A stretch of DNA of 32,758 nucleotides from a bacterium (GTDB taxonomy: Bacteria > Bdellovibrionota > Bacteriovoracia > Bacteriovoracales > Bacteriovoracaceae). The notes beneath the pieces were generated by a model. It was not told the DNA's origin and ran no database searches. It saw only the letters and a program-made list of their open reading frames with translations. Of the stretch, positions 8,493 to 17,080 are shown piece by piece (position 1 is the stretch's first letter; each line of letters starts with the position of its first letter). The stretch is from positions 132,677-165,434 of the forward strand of contig JAUHVL010000006.1 in assembly GCA_030425045.1 (NCBI GenBank). The letters run 5' to 3'. The position numbers and the translations under genes were made by a program.

Positions 8493-9248
8493 TTGAAAAT
8501 TTTACTATTAGTTCTTTCACTTTTATTAACCAAAACTTATGCAGAAAACCCATTATGCAATGAAAAACCCTACTTGATATCTCAATATGTTGATGTGATA
8601 GAAAAAAAAGAAGATATTAGTTTTCTTGGTACCTTACTTTCAAAAAGAAACAAAATGGCGCCAGGAATCGAAAGTTTTATTATTGGTTATATCAATTACA
8701 ACTACACTCCTAGCATTTTCAAAGGTAAAGACAACTGTTTATCTTACTGGAGCCTTATCAGCGGTTTAAATCAATTCCATCGCAAAAGAATTAAAAATCT
8801 AATCGGCACAAGTCCAATGAGACACTTAAAAATACTTAATGCTTCGCTTTTTTCAAACTTTGAAGACTATTTTCTACAAAGAGTTCAAATGATTTCAAAT
8901 TATAAAAAAGGCCCTCTCATCATTATAAAAAATAAAGTCGATGACAAGCTATCTCAGTTTACTAATAACAACCCAAACATAAGCCTTTATACAAAAAGTA
9001 TTTCTAAACTTCCTAATACATTTACATACAATACCGTTTTTGACATAGCTGCTAATGAGTTTTTAAACAAAAGGCTTGATAAAAAGAGTGTAGAAAAAGT
9101 GGTCCATAATATTTTGTCGGCTTCTGTAGAAGATACCCTTTGCCCTACTACAAAAATGCTCAGTAAAAATTATCAGGATTCTTTTTTAAAAGAAAGTGAA
9201 GCTAAAATATTCAATTTTTTAAAAGTCATCTGCCCTAGTTTGCTATGA
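8493..9248 (+). CDS. Secreted protein of unknown function
   Basis: A 251-residue protein with a clear signal peptide (residues 1-17, cleavage likely after TYA). The mature part has four cysteines (in PLCNE, KDNCL, DTLCP and VICPS), consistent with disulfides in the periplasm. No family is recognised. The TTG start has AAGAGG about 9 bases upstream and lies two bases after the stop of the YwaF/TMEM164-like gene, so the pair is probably one operon. The last 76 bases overlap the end of the convergent O-antigen-ligase-like gene, an unusually long tail-to-tail overlap. Confidence 0.65.
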   Translation: MKILLLVLSLLLTKTYAENPLCNEKPYLISQYVDVIEKKEDISFLGTLLSKRNKMAPGIESFIIGYINYNYTPSIFKGKDNCLSYWSLISGLNQFHRKRIKNLIGTSPMRHLKILNASLFSNFEDYFLQRVQMISNYKKGPLIIIKNKVDDKLSQFTNNNPNISLYTKSISKLPNTFTYNTVFDIAANEFLNKRLDKKSVEKVVHNILSASVEDTLCPTTKMLSKNYQDSFLKESEAKIFNFLKVICPSLL

Positions 9249-10324
9249 GGAACTGCATAAGCTAGAAAGTAAAAAAATAAAAACTCGTTGAGTCCATACA
9301 AGAAAAGCTGACAGAAGAGGATACAGCAAAAAAACCATCCTAAAATAAATGATTCACTTATTATTGAGTTATATATTTTAGTAAGTGTATATATCAATAT
9401 CATATAACCGACGAAACCAAACTCAACCAAGAACTGAACAAATGTACTATGAGCGTCAATATCTCTAAAAGGTATTTGGTATAAACCATTTTCAATTATA
9501 CTTGTCCCTGTTTCTCTATAAAGATGGAATAACTTATGAGATTGCAAATAACCTACTCCAAAAGGATTATCTAGAAACATCTCCAAAAACGAATGCTGTA
9601 TTGGATATCTTCCACTTGTAAGAAAAACTAACTTCATTTTCAAATGATCGTTTAACGTCCATTCAACAACATAAAGTAAAAATGGTGATATCAATATTAA
9701 TATTAAGAATACATGAGATAGCTTTTTAGAAAACTTGTTTTCTTTAAAATAAATTATGCAGCCAAGTATTGCTAATGCTGTCATTAAAAATGATGACCTA
9801 CTAAAAGTTAGAAGCTGAAGAAAAATTGAGAAAATAAACCATTTATATTTTTTACTGTGCAAAAAGACTAAGCCTACAATACCCATAAAAAAACCAGAAA
9901 AGTTAGAATAACCACTTGCTCCTTCAAATTTTGGGATAAATACTCCAGGAAGAACTTGCTTCATCGTTTGATTAAAAAGAAAAAACTCTAAAAGATATAT
10001 ACATACAAAGAAGTAAACAATACCTTTAGCCAACTTTATGTAGCCATCTTTGTTAAGGTTACTTTGTAAAAAAGAGGGAACGATAAAAACAAACAATGGT
10101 AGGATACATCTTATAGCTGAACCAACATCTCCCTTAAATCCAAAAATTATACTATTTAGAAAGAATGGAATAGCAAGATAGATGAATATCCTAGGATAAG
10201 AAAGTTCCTTAAGAAAATGAAAAAAACCCATCAGCGGTGTTATTAAATAAAGATAGAAATTAAACCCAAGAATATTATGAGAGATCCAAACTGGAAAATA
10301 GAGAAAATATCGTAAGAATCTCAT
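9173..10324 (-). CDS. O-antigen ligase/polymerase-like (Wzy_C) membrane protein
   Basis: A 383-residue protein made mostly of hydrophobic helices (about ten). The landmarks fit the WaaL/Wzy family: TFSRSSFLMTALA around residues 173-185, a periplasmic loop with NPFGVGY, and DAHSTFVQFLVEFGFVGY towards the C terminus, where the conserved histidine and 'E-x-G-x-x-G' of Wzy_C normally sit. Such proteins polymerise or ligate polysaccharide at the periplasmic face. There is no neighbouring glycosyltransferase cluster, so the substrate is unknown. It starts 52 bases after tig, beyond a hairpin, with ATG preceded by an A-rich stretch rather than a clear ribosome binding site. Its end overlaps the unknown secreted protein gene by 76 bases. 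Confidence 0.75.
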   Translation of the reverse strand: MRFLRYFLYFPVWISHNILGFNFYLYLITPLMGFFHFLKELSYPRIFIYLAIPFFLNSIIFGFKGDVGSAIRCILPLFVFIVPSFLQSNLNKDGYIKLAKGIVYFFVCIYLLEFFLFNQTMKQVLPGVFIPKFEGASGYSNFSGFFMGIVGLVFLHSKKYKWFIFSIFLQLLTFSRSSFLMTALAILGCIIYFKENKFSKKLSHVFLILILISPFLLYVVEWTLNDHLKMKLVFLTSGRYPIQHSFLEMFLDNPFGVGYLQSHKLFHLYRETGTSIIENGLYQIPFRDIDAHSTFVQFLVEFGFVGYMILIYTLTKIYNSIISESFILGWFFCCILFCQLFLYGLNEFLFFYFLAYAVPHSKLGQMTFKKLNILASLSFKKES

Positions 10325-10339
10325 TTTTTTAAAATGAAG

Positions 10340-10368
10340 AAGGCCATTGCTAGTATCTCAATGGCCTT
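10340..10368 (-). terminator. Hairpin after tig, probable terminator or attenuator
   Basis: A perfect 10-bp stem, AAGGCCATTG with CAATGGCCTT, encloses a 9-base loop between the tig stop and the start of the O-antigen-ligase-like gene. On the minus strand the downstream side is only pyrimidine-rich (CTTCTTCATTTT), so termination may be partial and the hairpin may pass some transcription into the next gene. On the plus strand it is followed by TTTT, which could stop transcripts coming from the left. Confidence 0.6.
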
Positions 10369-10376
10369 TTGCCAAA

Positions 10377-11663
10377 TTATTTTTCGTTAACAGTAACAGT
10401 TTCGTAAATTTTTTCGAACGTCTTTTCTTCACGTAAAGAGTACATCATATTACTTTTTACTTTTGGATCTTGACCGTAGAATTGTCTAACTTGCTCAACA
10501 TCTAGATTAGCACCAGCTGCTACTTCAGCCAATTTAGCTTCAAAGTCTTCTTCTTTAACTTCAACATTAAATTGGTTAGCAAGCTTATCTAAAATCAAAC
10601 CAGACTGTACTTGAAAAGCAGCTTTTTCATCCATATCAGACGCCCACTTAGAGAAATACTCCTCCATCATAGAATCATTAAAGCCTTGTTGCTTTAAGTT
10701 TCTTTCGAGGTCTTCTTTAAGGCTTTGTTTTTGACTTTCAACCATGGCCTTTGGAATATCAAATTTATTTTCCTCACACAGCTTTTGAAGAATATCTTGA
10801 TTAAGCTTATCCTTCACACCACGATCTTTTTGTTGAAATAAATTATCTTTTAGTTTTGTCTTCATATCTTCTGCAGAATCAAACTGAAATTCTTTAGCAA
10901 GATCATCATTTAACTCTGGATAGTTTTTCTCTTTTACTTCTAAAAGTTCAACATGAAATTTAACCGGTTTACCTTTTAGTTCTTCAGCGTGGTACTCTTC
11001 AGGGAAAGTGACTTCAATTGTTTTCTTCTCACCCTTTTTCATGCCAACCATTCCATCTTCAAAGCCAGGAATAAACTGACCTGAACCAATTTCTAAAAGA
11101 AATTCATTTCCTTTCATATTTTCAGGTTTCTCACCATCTTCTTTTTCACCCTCAAAATTCATAACAGCGAAGTGCCCTTTATCTAAAGTAACTTCATCTG
11201 TAATTTCTTTCATCTCAGCTTTTGATTCTAGGTATTGTTTAATCGTTGATTCAACTTCTTCTTCAGTCACTTCAACTTTCTCTTTATCAAAAGTTAAACT
11301 ATCTAAAGCTTTAACTTCTATTTCAGGGAAGATTTCAACAACTGCATTAAAGCTCATCGACTTTCCAGGATCATAGTTCATATCTTCCATTGCCGGCTGA
11401 CCAACTACTCGTAATTTTTCTTCGTCAATTGCTTCGAAAAGTTTGTTGTTGATAAATTGGTTAACGACATCAAGTTCAACCTGTCCCTTGTACATATTCT
11501 CAATCATAGATAAGGGAGCTTTACCTTTTCTAAAACCTTTCAAAGATACTGTTGCTCTCTTTTTTTCAAGAGCCTCTCCAATTTCTTTTGAGAAATCGAG
11601 TGTTTCAAAGTTAAATACTAGTTTTTTAGTACAAGAATCAATTTGTTCAATTTTGTAAGACAT
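10377..11663 (-). CDS. tig: Trigger factor, ribosome-associated chaperone and prolyl isomerase
   Basis: A 428-residue protein of the usual length and domain order. The N-terminal ribosome-binding domain contains the signature GFRKGKAP (43-50), which docks on L23/L29 at the exit tunnel. An FKBP-type prolyl isomerase domain lies around 150-240 (includes FIPGFEDGMVGMKKGE), followed by the helical C-terminal chaperone arms. It binds nascent chains in the cytoplasm. The ATG has GGAAGAGG just upstream. It has its own probable sigma70 promoter overlapping the end of truA, and a hairpin after the stop. Confidence 0.97.
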   Translation of the reverse strand: MSYKIEQIDSCTKKLVFNFETLDFSKEIGEALEKKRATVSLKGFRKGKAPLSMIENMYKGQVELDVVNQFINNKLFEAIDEEKLRVVGQPAMEDMNYDPGKSMSFNAVVEIFPEIEVKALDSLTFDKEKVEVTEEEVESTIKQYLESKAEMKEITDEVTLDKGHFAVMNFEGEKEDGEKPENMKGNEFLLEIGSGQFIPGFEDGMVGMKKGEKKTIEVTFPEEYHAEELKGKPVKFHVELLEVKEKNYPELNDDLAKEFQFDSAEDMKTKLKDNLFQQKDRGVKDKLNQDILQKLCEENKFDIPKAMVESQKQSLKEDLERNLKQQGFNDSMMEEYFSKWASDMDEKAAFQVQSGLILDKLANQFNVEVKEEDFEAKLAEVAAGANLDVEQVRQFYGQDPKVKSNMMYSLREEKTFEKIYETVTVNEK

Positions 11664-11707
11664 AGACCTCTTCCGATGCTTTGCGTTAAAAGTGTTTAGA
11701 TGGTCCG

Positions 11708-11736
11708 AGAGTACTGAGAATGGCCAGTATTGTCAA
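11708..11736 (-). promoter_or_regulatory. Probable sigma70 promoter of tig
   Basis: On the minus strand a perfect -35 TTGACA (11736-11731) is followed after 17 bases by TACTCT (11713-11708), a weak -10. A start near 11700 would give a leader of about 40 bases to the tig ATG. The -35 overlaps the truA stop codon. Confidence 0.5.
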
Positions 11737-12506
11737 TAAACTACTTCAACTAGATATAGCCCATGTGCCGGCGCAACCGGACCTATTTTTAAGTCGGTTT
11801 TTGCCTCGAGTGATTCAATGAAATGCTCATATGGACAGTGCTCACGTGCAACAGAAAATAAGGCCCCTACCATCAATCTTACCATTTGCTTCAGAAAACC
11901 ATTACCCTCAACAGAAAAAAGCCAGTAACCTGGTAAAAATGGCCTCCAGAACTGATCAGTATCAACATACTTAAGCTCACACTTAAAAATTTCTCTAACT
12001 GTTGAATTTACAGGAGTCCCCGTATTCATAAAGTTTTTAAAATTATGCTCTCCGACAAAAGCATCACAAACCTTTTGGGCTAAAGTGATGTCGAACTTAT
12101 GGGGGTGAGTAGCCAACATATGTCTCAAATGGGGAGGGCAAGAGTCATGCCCCAGAACAAACCTGTAGTCATATCTTTTCTTGGAAGCGGAATAAACAGG
12201 GTGAAAATCCTCTTCACAAGGTTCTATTTTTTGAATTTTGATATCAGTGGGTAGCAGTGAATTTAAGCCCTTTTGAAGGTTATCAATTGGAATTTCCTTA
12301 GGTGTAGTCAACTTCACCACTTGCGCTAACGCATGAACCCCAGTATCAGTTCTCCCGCTACCAATAACTTTAATATTTTTTGAGTCGAATATTTTTTCAG
12401 CACATTCAATGAGCGAACCCTGAATAGTCGGCCTTCCCCCTGGTTGAACCTGCCAACCTTGGTAGTTAGTTCCATCATAAGATAATGTACATTTATAATT
12501 AATCAT
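11733..12506 (-). CDS. truA: tRNA pseudouridine synthase A
   Basis: A 257-residue enzyme that converts uridines 38-40 in the tRNA anticodon arm to pseudouridine. The catalytic motif GSGRTDTGVHA is intact with nucleophile Asp54. The early YDGTNYQGWQ and the late FLKQMVRLMVG blocks also match the family. The ATG overlaps the stop of the preceding outer-membrane candidate by one base (TAATG), so translation is coupled. It is the last gene of the long minus-strand run before tig. Confidence 0.96.
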   Translation of the reverse strand: MINYKCTLSYDGTNYQGWQVQPGGRPTIQGSLIECAEKIFDSKNIKVIGSGRTDTGVHALAQVVKLTTPKEIPIDNLQKGLNSLLPTDIKIQKIEPCEEDFHPVYSASKKRYDYRFVLGHDSCPPHLRHMLATHPHKFDITLAQKVCDAFVGEHNFKNFMNTGTPVNSTVREIFKCELKYVDTDQFWRPFLPGYWLFSVEGNGFLKQMVRLMVGALFSVAREHCPYEHFIESLEAKTDLKIGPVAPAHGLYLVEVVY

Positions 12507-13483
12507 TAAAGATAATCAAAAGTGAAGCCTGCACCTATTGAAGATCCAGAAATAGATATTTCGTCCTGAAAGTTTTCATAAGTTTGATGTCTCATCATGA
12601 CATTTAAGTAATAGTTAGTAATTTTATAATCACTAAATAAGTTAAACATACTACTTGAAAAAATATTACCTAAACTTATCTTCAGCTTAGCCGTTGCAAA
12701 ATATCCCGGGCTAACCTGCCTACGGTACTTATATTTTTCACCAGATTCTTTATCGTCTCTATTTTGATAAAGTCCCATAGCAGATGGACCGCCAGATACT
12801 GCGAGGTTCAAAAATCTCCCAAGTGGTAGCTCCATAGTCAAAGAAAAATCTAGAGGAAGAGACCATAAAGTAAAAGTTGTATCACTTTCAGACTGTGAAG
12901 TTGAAAAGGAGCCCTTACCTTTACTCATTCCCATACCTAAGTTGAATCCATAGGCAAAGTCGAAAAAGCCTCGATAAAAATAGCGATCCATACCGAGCTG
13001 AACTCCACCATATCTATTAGCACCTGAGCTTTGTTCAAAAGTTTTTCTGTATATGCCTCGACTATCCGTTATTTCATAATCGTCACTGATGTAACTAAAC
13101 GATAACGCCCAAGTTCCTTTTCTATAAATATTTTTAAAAATATCTCTATTATTCGTTTCAAGATAATTTTCTCTTTTATTAAAAGGCATTGTTACACCAA
13201 AGCCTCCAATAGAACTTTTTATCTCAGCTTTTTCTGCTTTACTACCAGGAACGTGAAAGGAGTCCGCTTCTTCATCGTCGTTTTTAAATTCAGTAATTTC
13301 TTTTTCTAAGTCTTTGGAAGCACCAGGAACAAAAGCACTCTCTCCACTTTCAATTGCTTCAATTTCACTAAAGTCTTTTTTCTGATCACCAAGGTATTGA
13401 CCAGCATCCTCAGCATGAATGGAACTTAAAATAAGAACAAGGAATATAAGTAAACTAGTTTTCTTCTTCCCACTCAAAAGCAT
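12506..13483 (-). CDS. Secreted protein, candidate outer-membrane beta-barrel
   Basis: About 325 residues with a signal peptide (basic GKKKTS, then LLIFLVLILSS, cleavage likely after IHA). A charged Glu/Asp/Ser-rich linker of ~80 residues contains a doubled phrase (FVPGASKDLEKE and FHVPGSKAEKAE). After that, roughly 220 residues alternate aromatic and polar positions and end in GAGFTFDYL, as in small beta-barrels. No named family is recognised. TTG 13489, GTG 13486 and ATG 13483 are consecutive in-frame starts; ATG 13483 suits the AGGAAAG about 10 bases upstream. The 5' end overlaps the pssA 3' end by ~30 bases and the stop overlaps truA, so it is embedded in the phospholipid and tRNA operon. 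Confidence 0.65.
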   Translation of the reverse strand: MLLSGKKKTSLLIFLVLILSSIHAEDAGQYLGDQKKDFSEIEAIESGESAFVPGASKDLEKEITEFKNDDEEADSFHVPGSKAEKAEIKSSIGGFGVTMPFNKRENYLETNNRDIFKNIYRKGTWALSFSYISDDYEITDSRGIYRKTFEQSSGANRYGGVQLGMDRYFYRGFFDFAYGFNLGMGMSKGKGSFSTSQSESDTTFTLWSLPLDFSLTMELPLGRFLNLAVSGGPSAMGLYQNRDDKESGEKYKYRRQVSPGYFATAKLKISLGNIFSSSMFNLFSDYKITNYYLNVMMRHQTYENFQDEISISGSSIGAGFTFDYL

Positions 13484-14189
13484 CACCAAATTCTTTCCTA
13501 CGTTTCAAATAAACTGTTAGTGAAATGATAACATACAAATTCATAAAAACTAATGTCATGATTTTGTAGTAGGAAAACAAAAGAGCAGCAGCAACAATAC
13601 CAACAAAAAATCCAAATCTTTTATGTCTTTCAGCGAAGCTTGAATCTTTAAATGAGAAAAATGGTATCGTTGTCACCATAAGAATACTGTAAAGAAAGAC
13701 ATAAATTACCGATATAAAAGGAAAGGCATCAAACTCAGGAAATTTTTCAAAGAAAAAAACAAAACCGACGATTGCAGTGGCAGCACCGGGTATTGGTAAC
13801 CCCTGAAAAAAATCATTTCTTATATTTTTAATATTAGCATTAAAGCGAGCAAGCCTGAGTGCACCGCACAATATATAAATAAAGGCCACGACCGCGCCGA
13901 GCTTATTATAAAAAACTAAATATTTTTTGAACATCAAAATGGCAGGGGCCATTCCAAAGGAAATCAGATCACTCATAGAATCAAACTGCTCTCCAAACTG
14001 AGAAGATGTTCCCGTCATTCTAGCAACTCTTCCATCAACAGAATCAAAAATTGCTCCCAATATTAAAATCATACAAGCATCATCAAATTTCCCCTGAAGA
14101 GAAAAAACAATTGAGGCAAAGCCACATGCCATATTCAAAGCTGTAAAAATATTGGGAAGAAAAAATGCTAGTTTTTTAGAGTTTTGCAA
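13455..14189 (-). CDS. pssA: CDP-diacylglycerol-serine O-phosphatidyltransferase
   Basis: A 244-residue polytopic membrane enzyme that makes phosphatidylserine from CDP-diacylglycerol and serine. The full CDP-alcohol phosphotransferase motif is present: D49-x2-D52-G53-x2-A56-R57-x8-G66-x3-D70-x3-D74. The N-terminal LPNIFTALNMACGF and the motif spacing match the Bacillus-type PssA. The start is TTG with AGG-rich bases about 8 upstream, 7 bases after the psd-like stop. The pairing pssA-psd is common, but here the decarboxylase partner looks catalytically dead, so the fate of the phosphatidylserine is a real question. Confidence 0.93.
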   Translation of the reverse strand: MQNSKKLAFFLPNIFTALNMACGFASIVFSLQGKFDDACMILILGAIFDSVDGRVARMTGTSSQFGEQFDSMSDLISFGMAPAILMFKKYLVFYNKLGAVVAFIYILCGALRLARFNANIKNIRNDFFQGLPIPGAATAIVGFVFFFEKFPEFDAFPFISVIYVFLYSILMVTTIPFFSFKDSSFAERHKRFGFFVGIVAAALLFSYYKIMTLVFMNLYVIISLTVYLKRRKEFGDAFEWEEEN

Positions 14190-14196
14190 ACTGAAC

Positions 14197-14871
14197 CTAC
14201 CTATTTTCTATCGTGCCAGCGATCAGCGTTTCACCCGACTCTACACTTTGGCCTTCTTGAACGAGAATCTCAAAATTCTCTGGAAAGTAAAAATGCAATG
14301 TTCCTCCAAAGGGAAAATAGCCAATATTAGCGACATTTTTCCCACGATCTCCAGGCATAACATAAATATGAGGAGACATACCTAAAGGACAATTCGTAAA
14401 GTGTAATCCCAAAGTACCGTCTTGAATAGTTTCAAGCTGTAAGTAATACCCAGGTGGAATCTCACCTCCAAAGGAAATCGGCTTTGGCCATCTATATCTA
14501 AAGTTTGGTTTCCCAGCTTTATAAATAAGATCTTTTACTTCTGCTGTTTTCGGTAGATTGATACCAAACTCTTTCCACCAAGGAATAACAATCCTTATCT
14601 CACTTAAACTAGAACCAAAAACATCATGATTTATATTTTTTCTAATCGAAGTAACTGTTCCATTTACGGGAGAGAATAACACCTCATCTCGTTTGCCTTT
14701 ATCCTCTTTAAAAAAATGGTTAAATTTTCTAAAAATTAAAATAAGGGCGACATGAATAATAAAGAATAAAAAGAAAAAGGCACCCGAAAGAAAAATCATC
14801 AAGAATAAAGCAATTACCCAAAACCATACATGAAATCTAAATGGTAAATATGTTCTATAAAACCTATTCAT
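14197..14871 (-). CDS. Phosphatidylserine decarboxylase homologue lacking the catalytic residues
   Basis: A 224-residue protein with the fold landmarks of the short Psd type: two N-terminal hydrophobic segments (~12-48), SPVNGTVTSI (67-76), IVIPWWKEFGINLP, FGGTLHFYFP (188-197) and EGQSVESGETLIAG (206-219). In active Psd the chain self-cleaves at G-S-[ST], and the serine becomes the pyruvoyl cofactor. Here the codons read GGA GGA ACA, giving G189-G190-T191, so that serine is missing. The aspartate of the usual SPxDG is Asn70, and the usual histidine of the DxH block aligns with Gly103. The frame is intact, so it is a probable pseudoenzyme rather than a pseudogene. It overlaps tsaB by 8 bases and is followed after 7 bases by pssA. 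A lipid-binding or PssA-regulating role is possible; a divergent active enzyme is less likely. Confidence 0.75.
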   Translation of the reverse strand: MNRFYRTYLPFRFHVWFWVIALFLMIFLSGAFFFLFFIIHVALILIFRKFNHFFKEDKGKRDEVLFSPVNGTVTSIRKNINHDVFGSSLSEIRIVIPWWKEFGINLPKTAEVKDLIYKAGKPNFRYRWPKPISFGGEIPPGYYLQLETIQDGTLGLHFTNCPLGMSPHIYVMPGDRGKNVANIGYFPFGGTLHFYFPENFEILVQEGQSVESGETLIAGTIENR

Positions 14872-15466
14872 TCTTTTTCTTTTTTAATTTAAATTCATTT
14901 TCAGGTAGTCGGTAATAATTTAGCTGTAATGCCTTTTCATTTTTTTCAATTTCTGAAAATACTTTTTTTGGATTCTCATAAATCATATTTACAGTGATAT
15001 GTTTTTCAGACTGTACTAATTCAGTATCATGACTAAATGAAAATTCTGATACCTTATTATTTTCTACGGAAAGTAATTCAGTCTGTTCTTCATCCCCTTC
15101 CCAAGCGTAAATAAACATTTCACCTTTATAGGCATTGGCAACCCACTTGCCTGAGTTAATGTCACAAAAACGAGGAATTTGATAATGATAAAATGAGCGA
15201 GTTTTTATCCCCTGCCACTCCAAAAGCCTTGCAATTCCTTCACTAACTCTCATACCAGTATAACTTCCCGGTCCTGAGCAATAAAATAAAGTATCAACGC
15301 TCTCTAGCTTCAAATTATTTTTCTCTAATGACTCGTAAAGCATAGAATGAATTTTAGAAGCACTTTTTTTATTTACGTGATGTATATAATCGATCCAATT
15401 GTAGTCTTCATCTAATAGACCAATTGTAATATTTAAACTCGTATCTAAAAAAATTGAATAACTCAT
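14864..15466 (-). CDS. tsaB: tRNA threonylcarbamoyladenosine biosynthesis protein TsaB
   Basis: About 200 residues of the ASKHA fold. It starts MSYSIFLDTS, the standard N-terminal strand, and contains the diagnostic GPGSYTGMRVSEGIA. TsaB has no catalysis of its own; it scaffolds TsaD and TsaE in making the t6A modification next to the tRNA anticodon. I place the start at ATG 15466 because family proteins begin right at this strand; a GTG at 15502 would add 12 residues. The C-terminal third is diverged and lysine-rich at the end. The gene lies 9-45 bases after rseP and overlaps the psd-like gene by 8 bases. Confidence 0.9.
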   Translation of the reverse strand: MSYSIFLDTSLNITIGLLDEDYNWIDYIHHVNKKSASKIHSMLYESLEKNNLKLESVDTLFYCSGPGSYTGMRVSEGIARLLEWQGIKTRSFYHYQIPRFCDINSGKWVANAYKGEMFIYAWEGDEEQTELLSVENNKVSEFSFSHDTELVQSEKHITVNMIYENPKKVFSEIEKNEKALQLNYYRLPENEFKLKKKKNE

Positions 15467-15511
15467 AATGAATACCGTCTCTATCTGAGCAAGGAAGCTC
15501 ACGGCCTCATG

Positions 15512-17068
15512 CTAAAAGAAGTGACTAACGTCGTTATATATGGCACCAACCATTAACATAAGTAAAACTGAAAGGCCAAACTGCTGGGCGACTTCCATTT
15601 TTCTTCTCGATAAAGGTCCACCATTTATTAATTCTAAGAAAATAAAGAGAATGTGCCCACCATCTAGAACTGGAATAGGAAAGAGATTAATAATACCAAG
15701 GTGGATTGAAATCAATGCCATCAACTTAAAAAAGTTTGAAATGCTGGTGTTAAAAGAATCAGAGGCAACTTTCCCAATGGCCAAGGGACCACCTATATTT
15801 TTTAACGACGACTCTCCAACAATTAACTTCTTGAAGGATACAAATATTTTATCAACGGTATCAATAGACCTCGTAACAGCACCAGTTGTCGATCCCCAAA
15901 ATCCTCTTGATCCTGTTTCGTATTGCTTTATTGGTAAAAACTCTCCATTTGAGTAAACCCCAATTAATTTTAACTTTTCTCCAGCTATACTTTTCACTTC
16001 TGGCTTTAACGTTAAACTCATTAATTTTCCAGATCTCCAAAGCTCAATTGAAACAGTATCCCCGGTGGTATCTTGTAAAGTGTTTCTTAAGTCTTCAAAA
16101 CTAAAAATATTTGTACCATTTAAAGACTTTAAGATGTCACCTTCTTTTATTCCAGCTTCTTGAGCAGGTGAATTTGGTGTTGCATTTCTCACAACTAAAT
16201 CTAACGTTCTTAAATTATTTTCACCAAGGAACCTATAAAATGATTCAATATCTCCGTAGCTTCCTGAGAACTCTTTAAAAAGCTCTCCCGCTTTTCTTTC
16301 CTTTCCTGCTATGAACTCAAATAAGTACAAACCACTATACTGCTGACCAGTAGTAAACATCTCTTCTAGTGAAGTCTCAAAAGAAGCCGTTTCTTTATTT
16401 GTTGAAAGAATATATTTCTTTCCAGACTCACTTATTAAAATTGGAACCCTCATCACAGGAGGATACTTCATAAATTCTTTTAAGAAGTCGTCACTGTCTT
16501 TATTGATAGTCAGAACCATTTTTGAGTCATTCCTCATGACTGTTAATGTTTCAATTTGACTCTTTGTAGACAGAACCATATCTGTAGGTCCACTTATCAC
16601 TTCACCATTCACTCTTCGAATGACATCACCTGTACGTAAACCTTTCTCATATAGAACTGATTCTTTTTTTAATAATCCAACTTTAACTTCTGGAACTCTC
16701 TCTCCCACAAAAAGAAGTCCCCAGAATAAAAAGTAAGCCAAGATAAAGTTTGCAAGTGGCCCACCCATTACAATCCAAAAACGTTGCCATTTATTTTTGA
16801 AAGTGAAGCTATATTTTCTTTCTTCTTCGGGAACTTCATCTTTTCGAAGTGGGTCATCTCCATACATTTTCACATACCCACCTAAGGGTATTAATGAAAT
16901 GGCATAAACAGTATCACCTCTTTTGAAATTAAAAATTTTAGGACCAAAACCAATAGAAAATACTTCAACTCTTACGCCAAAGAGCCTGGCAAATAAGAAA
17001 TGTCCTAATTCATGAAAAAAGACGAGGGGACCAAGGAATAATACAAAAATAGCAATTTTTTCTAACAT
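15512..17068 (-). CDS. rseP: Site-2 intramembrane metalloprotease RseP
   Basis: A 518-residue M50 protease of the inner membrane. Zinc ligands are HELGH (His19, Glu20, His23) in the first helix and the LDGGH motif (Asp469) in a C-terminal helix. Two PDZ domains lie between: one around 125-200 (includes GLRTGDVIRRVNGE) and one around 295-365 (AGIKEGDILKSLNG). In E. coli RseP cuts RseA to release sigmaE, and clears signal peptides. At 518 residues it is longer than the ~450 of E. coli, with extra sequence between the PDZ domains. It sits 12 bases after cdsA, the usual order. Confidence 0.95.
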   Translation of the reverse strand: MLEKIAIFVLFLGPLVFFHELGHFLFARLFGVRVEVFSIGFGPKIFNFKRGDTVYAISLIPLGGYVKMYGDDPLRKDEVPEEERKYSFTFKNKWQRFWIVMGGPLANFILAYFLFWGLLFVGERVPEVKVGLLKKESVLYEKGLRTGDVIRRVNGEVISGPTDMVLSTKSQIETLTVMRNDSKMVLTINKDSDDFLKEFMKYPPVMRVPILISESGKKYILSTNKETASFETSLEEMFTTGQQYSGLYLFEFIAGKERKAGELFKEFSGSYGDIESFYRFLGENNLRTLDLVVRNATPNSPAQEAGIKEGDILKSLNGTNIFSFEDLRNTLQDTTGDTVSIELWRSGKLMSLTLKPEVKSIAGEKLKLIGVYSNGEFLPIKQYETGSRGFWGSTTGAVTRSIDTVDKIFVSFKKLIVGESSLKNIGGPLAIGKVASDSFNTSISNFFKLMALISIHLGIINLFPIPVLDGGHILFIFLELINGGPLSRRKMEVAQQFGLSVLLMLMVGAIYNDVSHFF

Positions 17069-17080
17069 AATATTCTATAA

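Noticed and set aside
15540-15956. 138-codon plus-strand ORF inside rseP
   Set aside because: It lies wholly antisense to the conserved C-terminal part of rseP, including the LDG region, and has no recognisable features.
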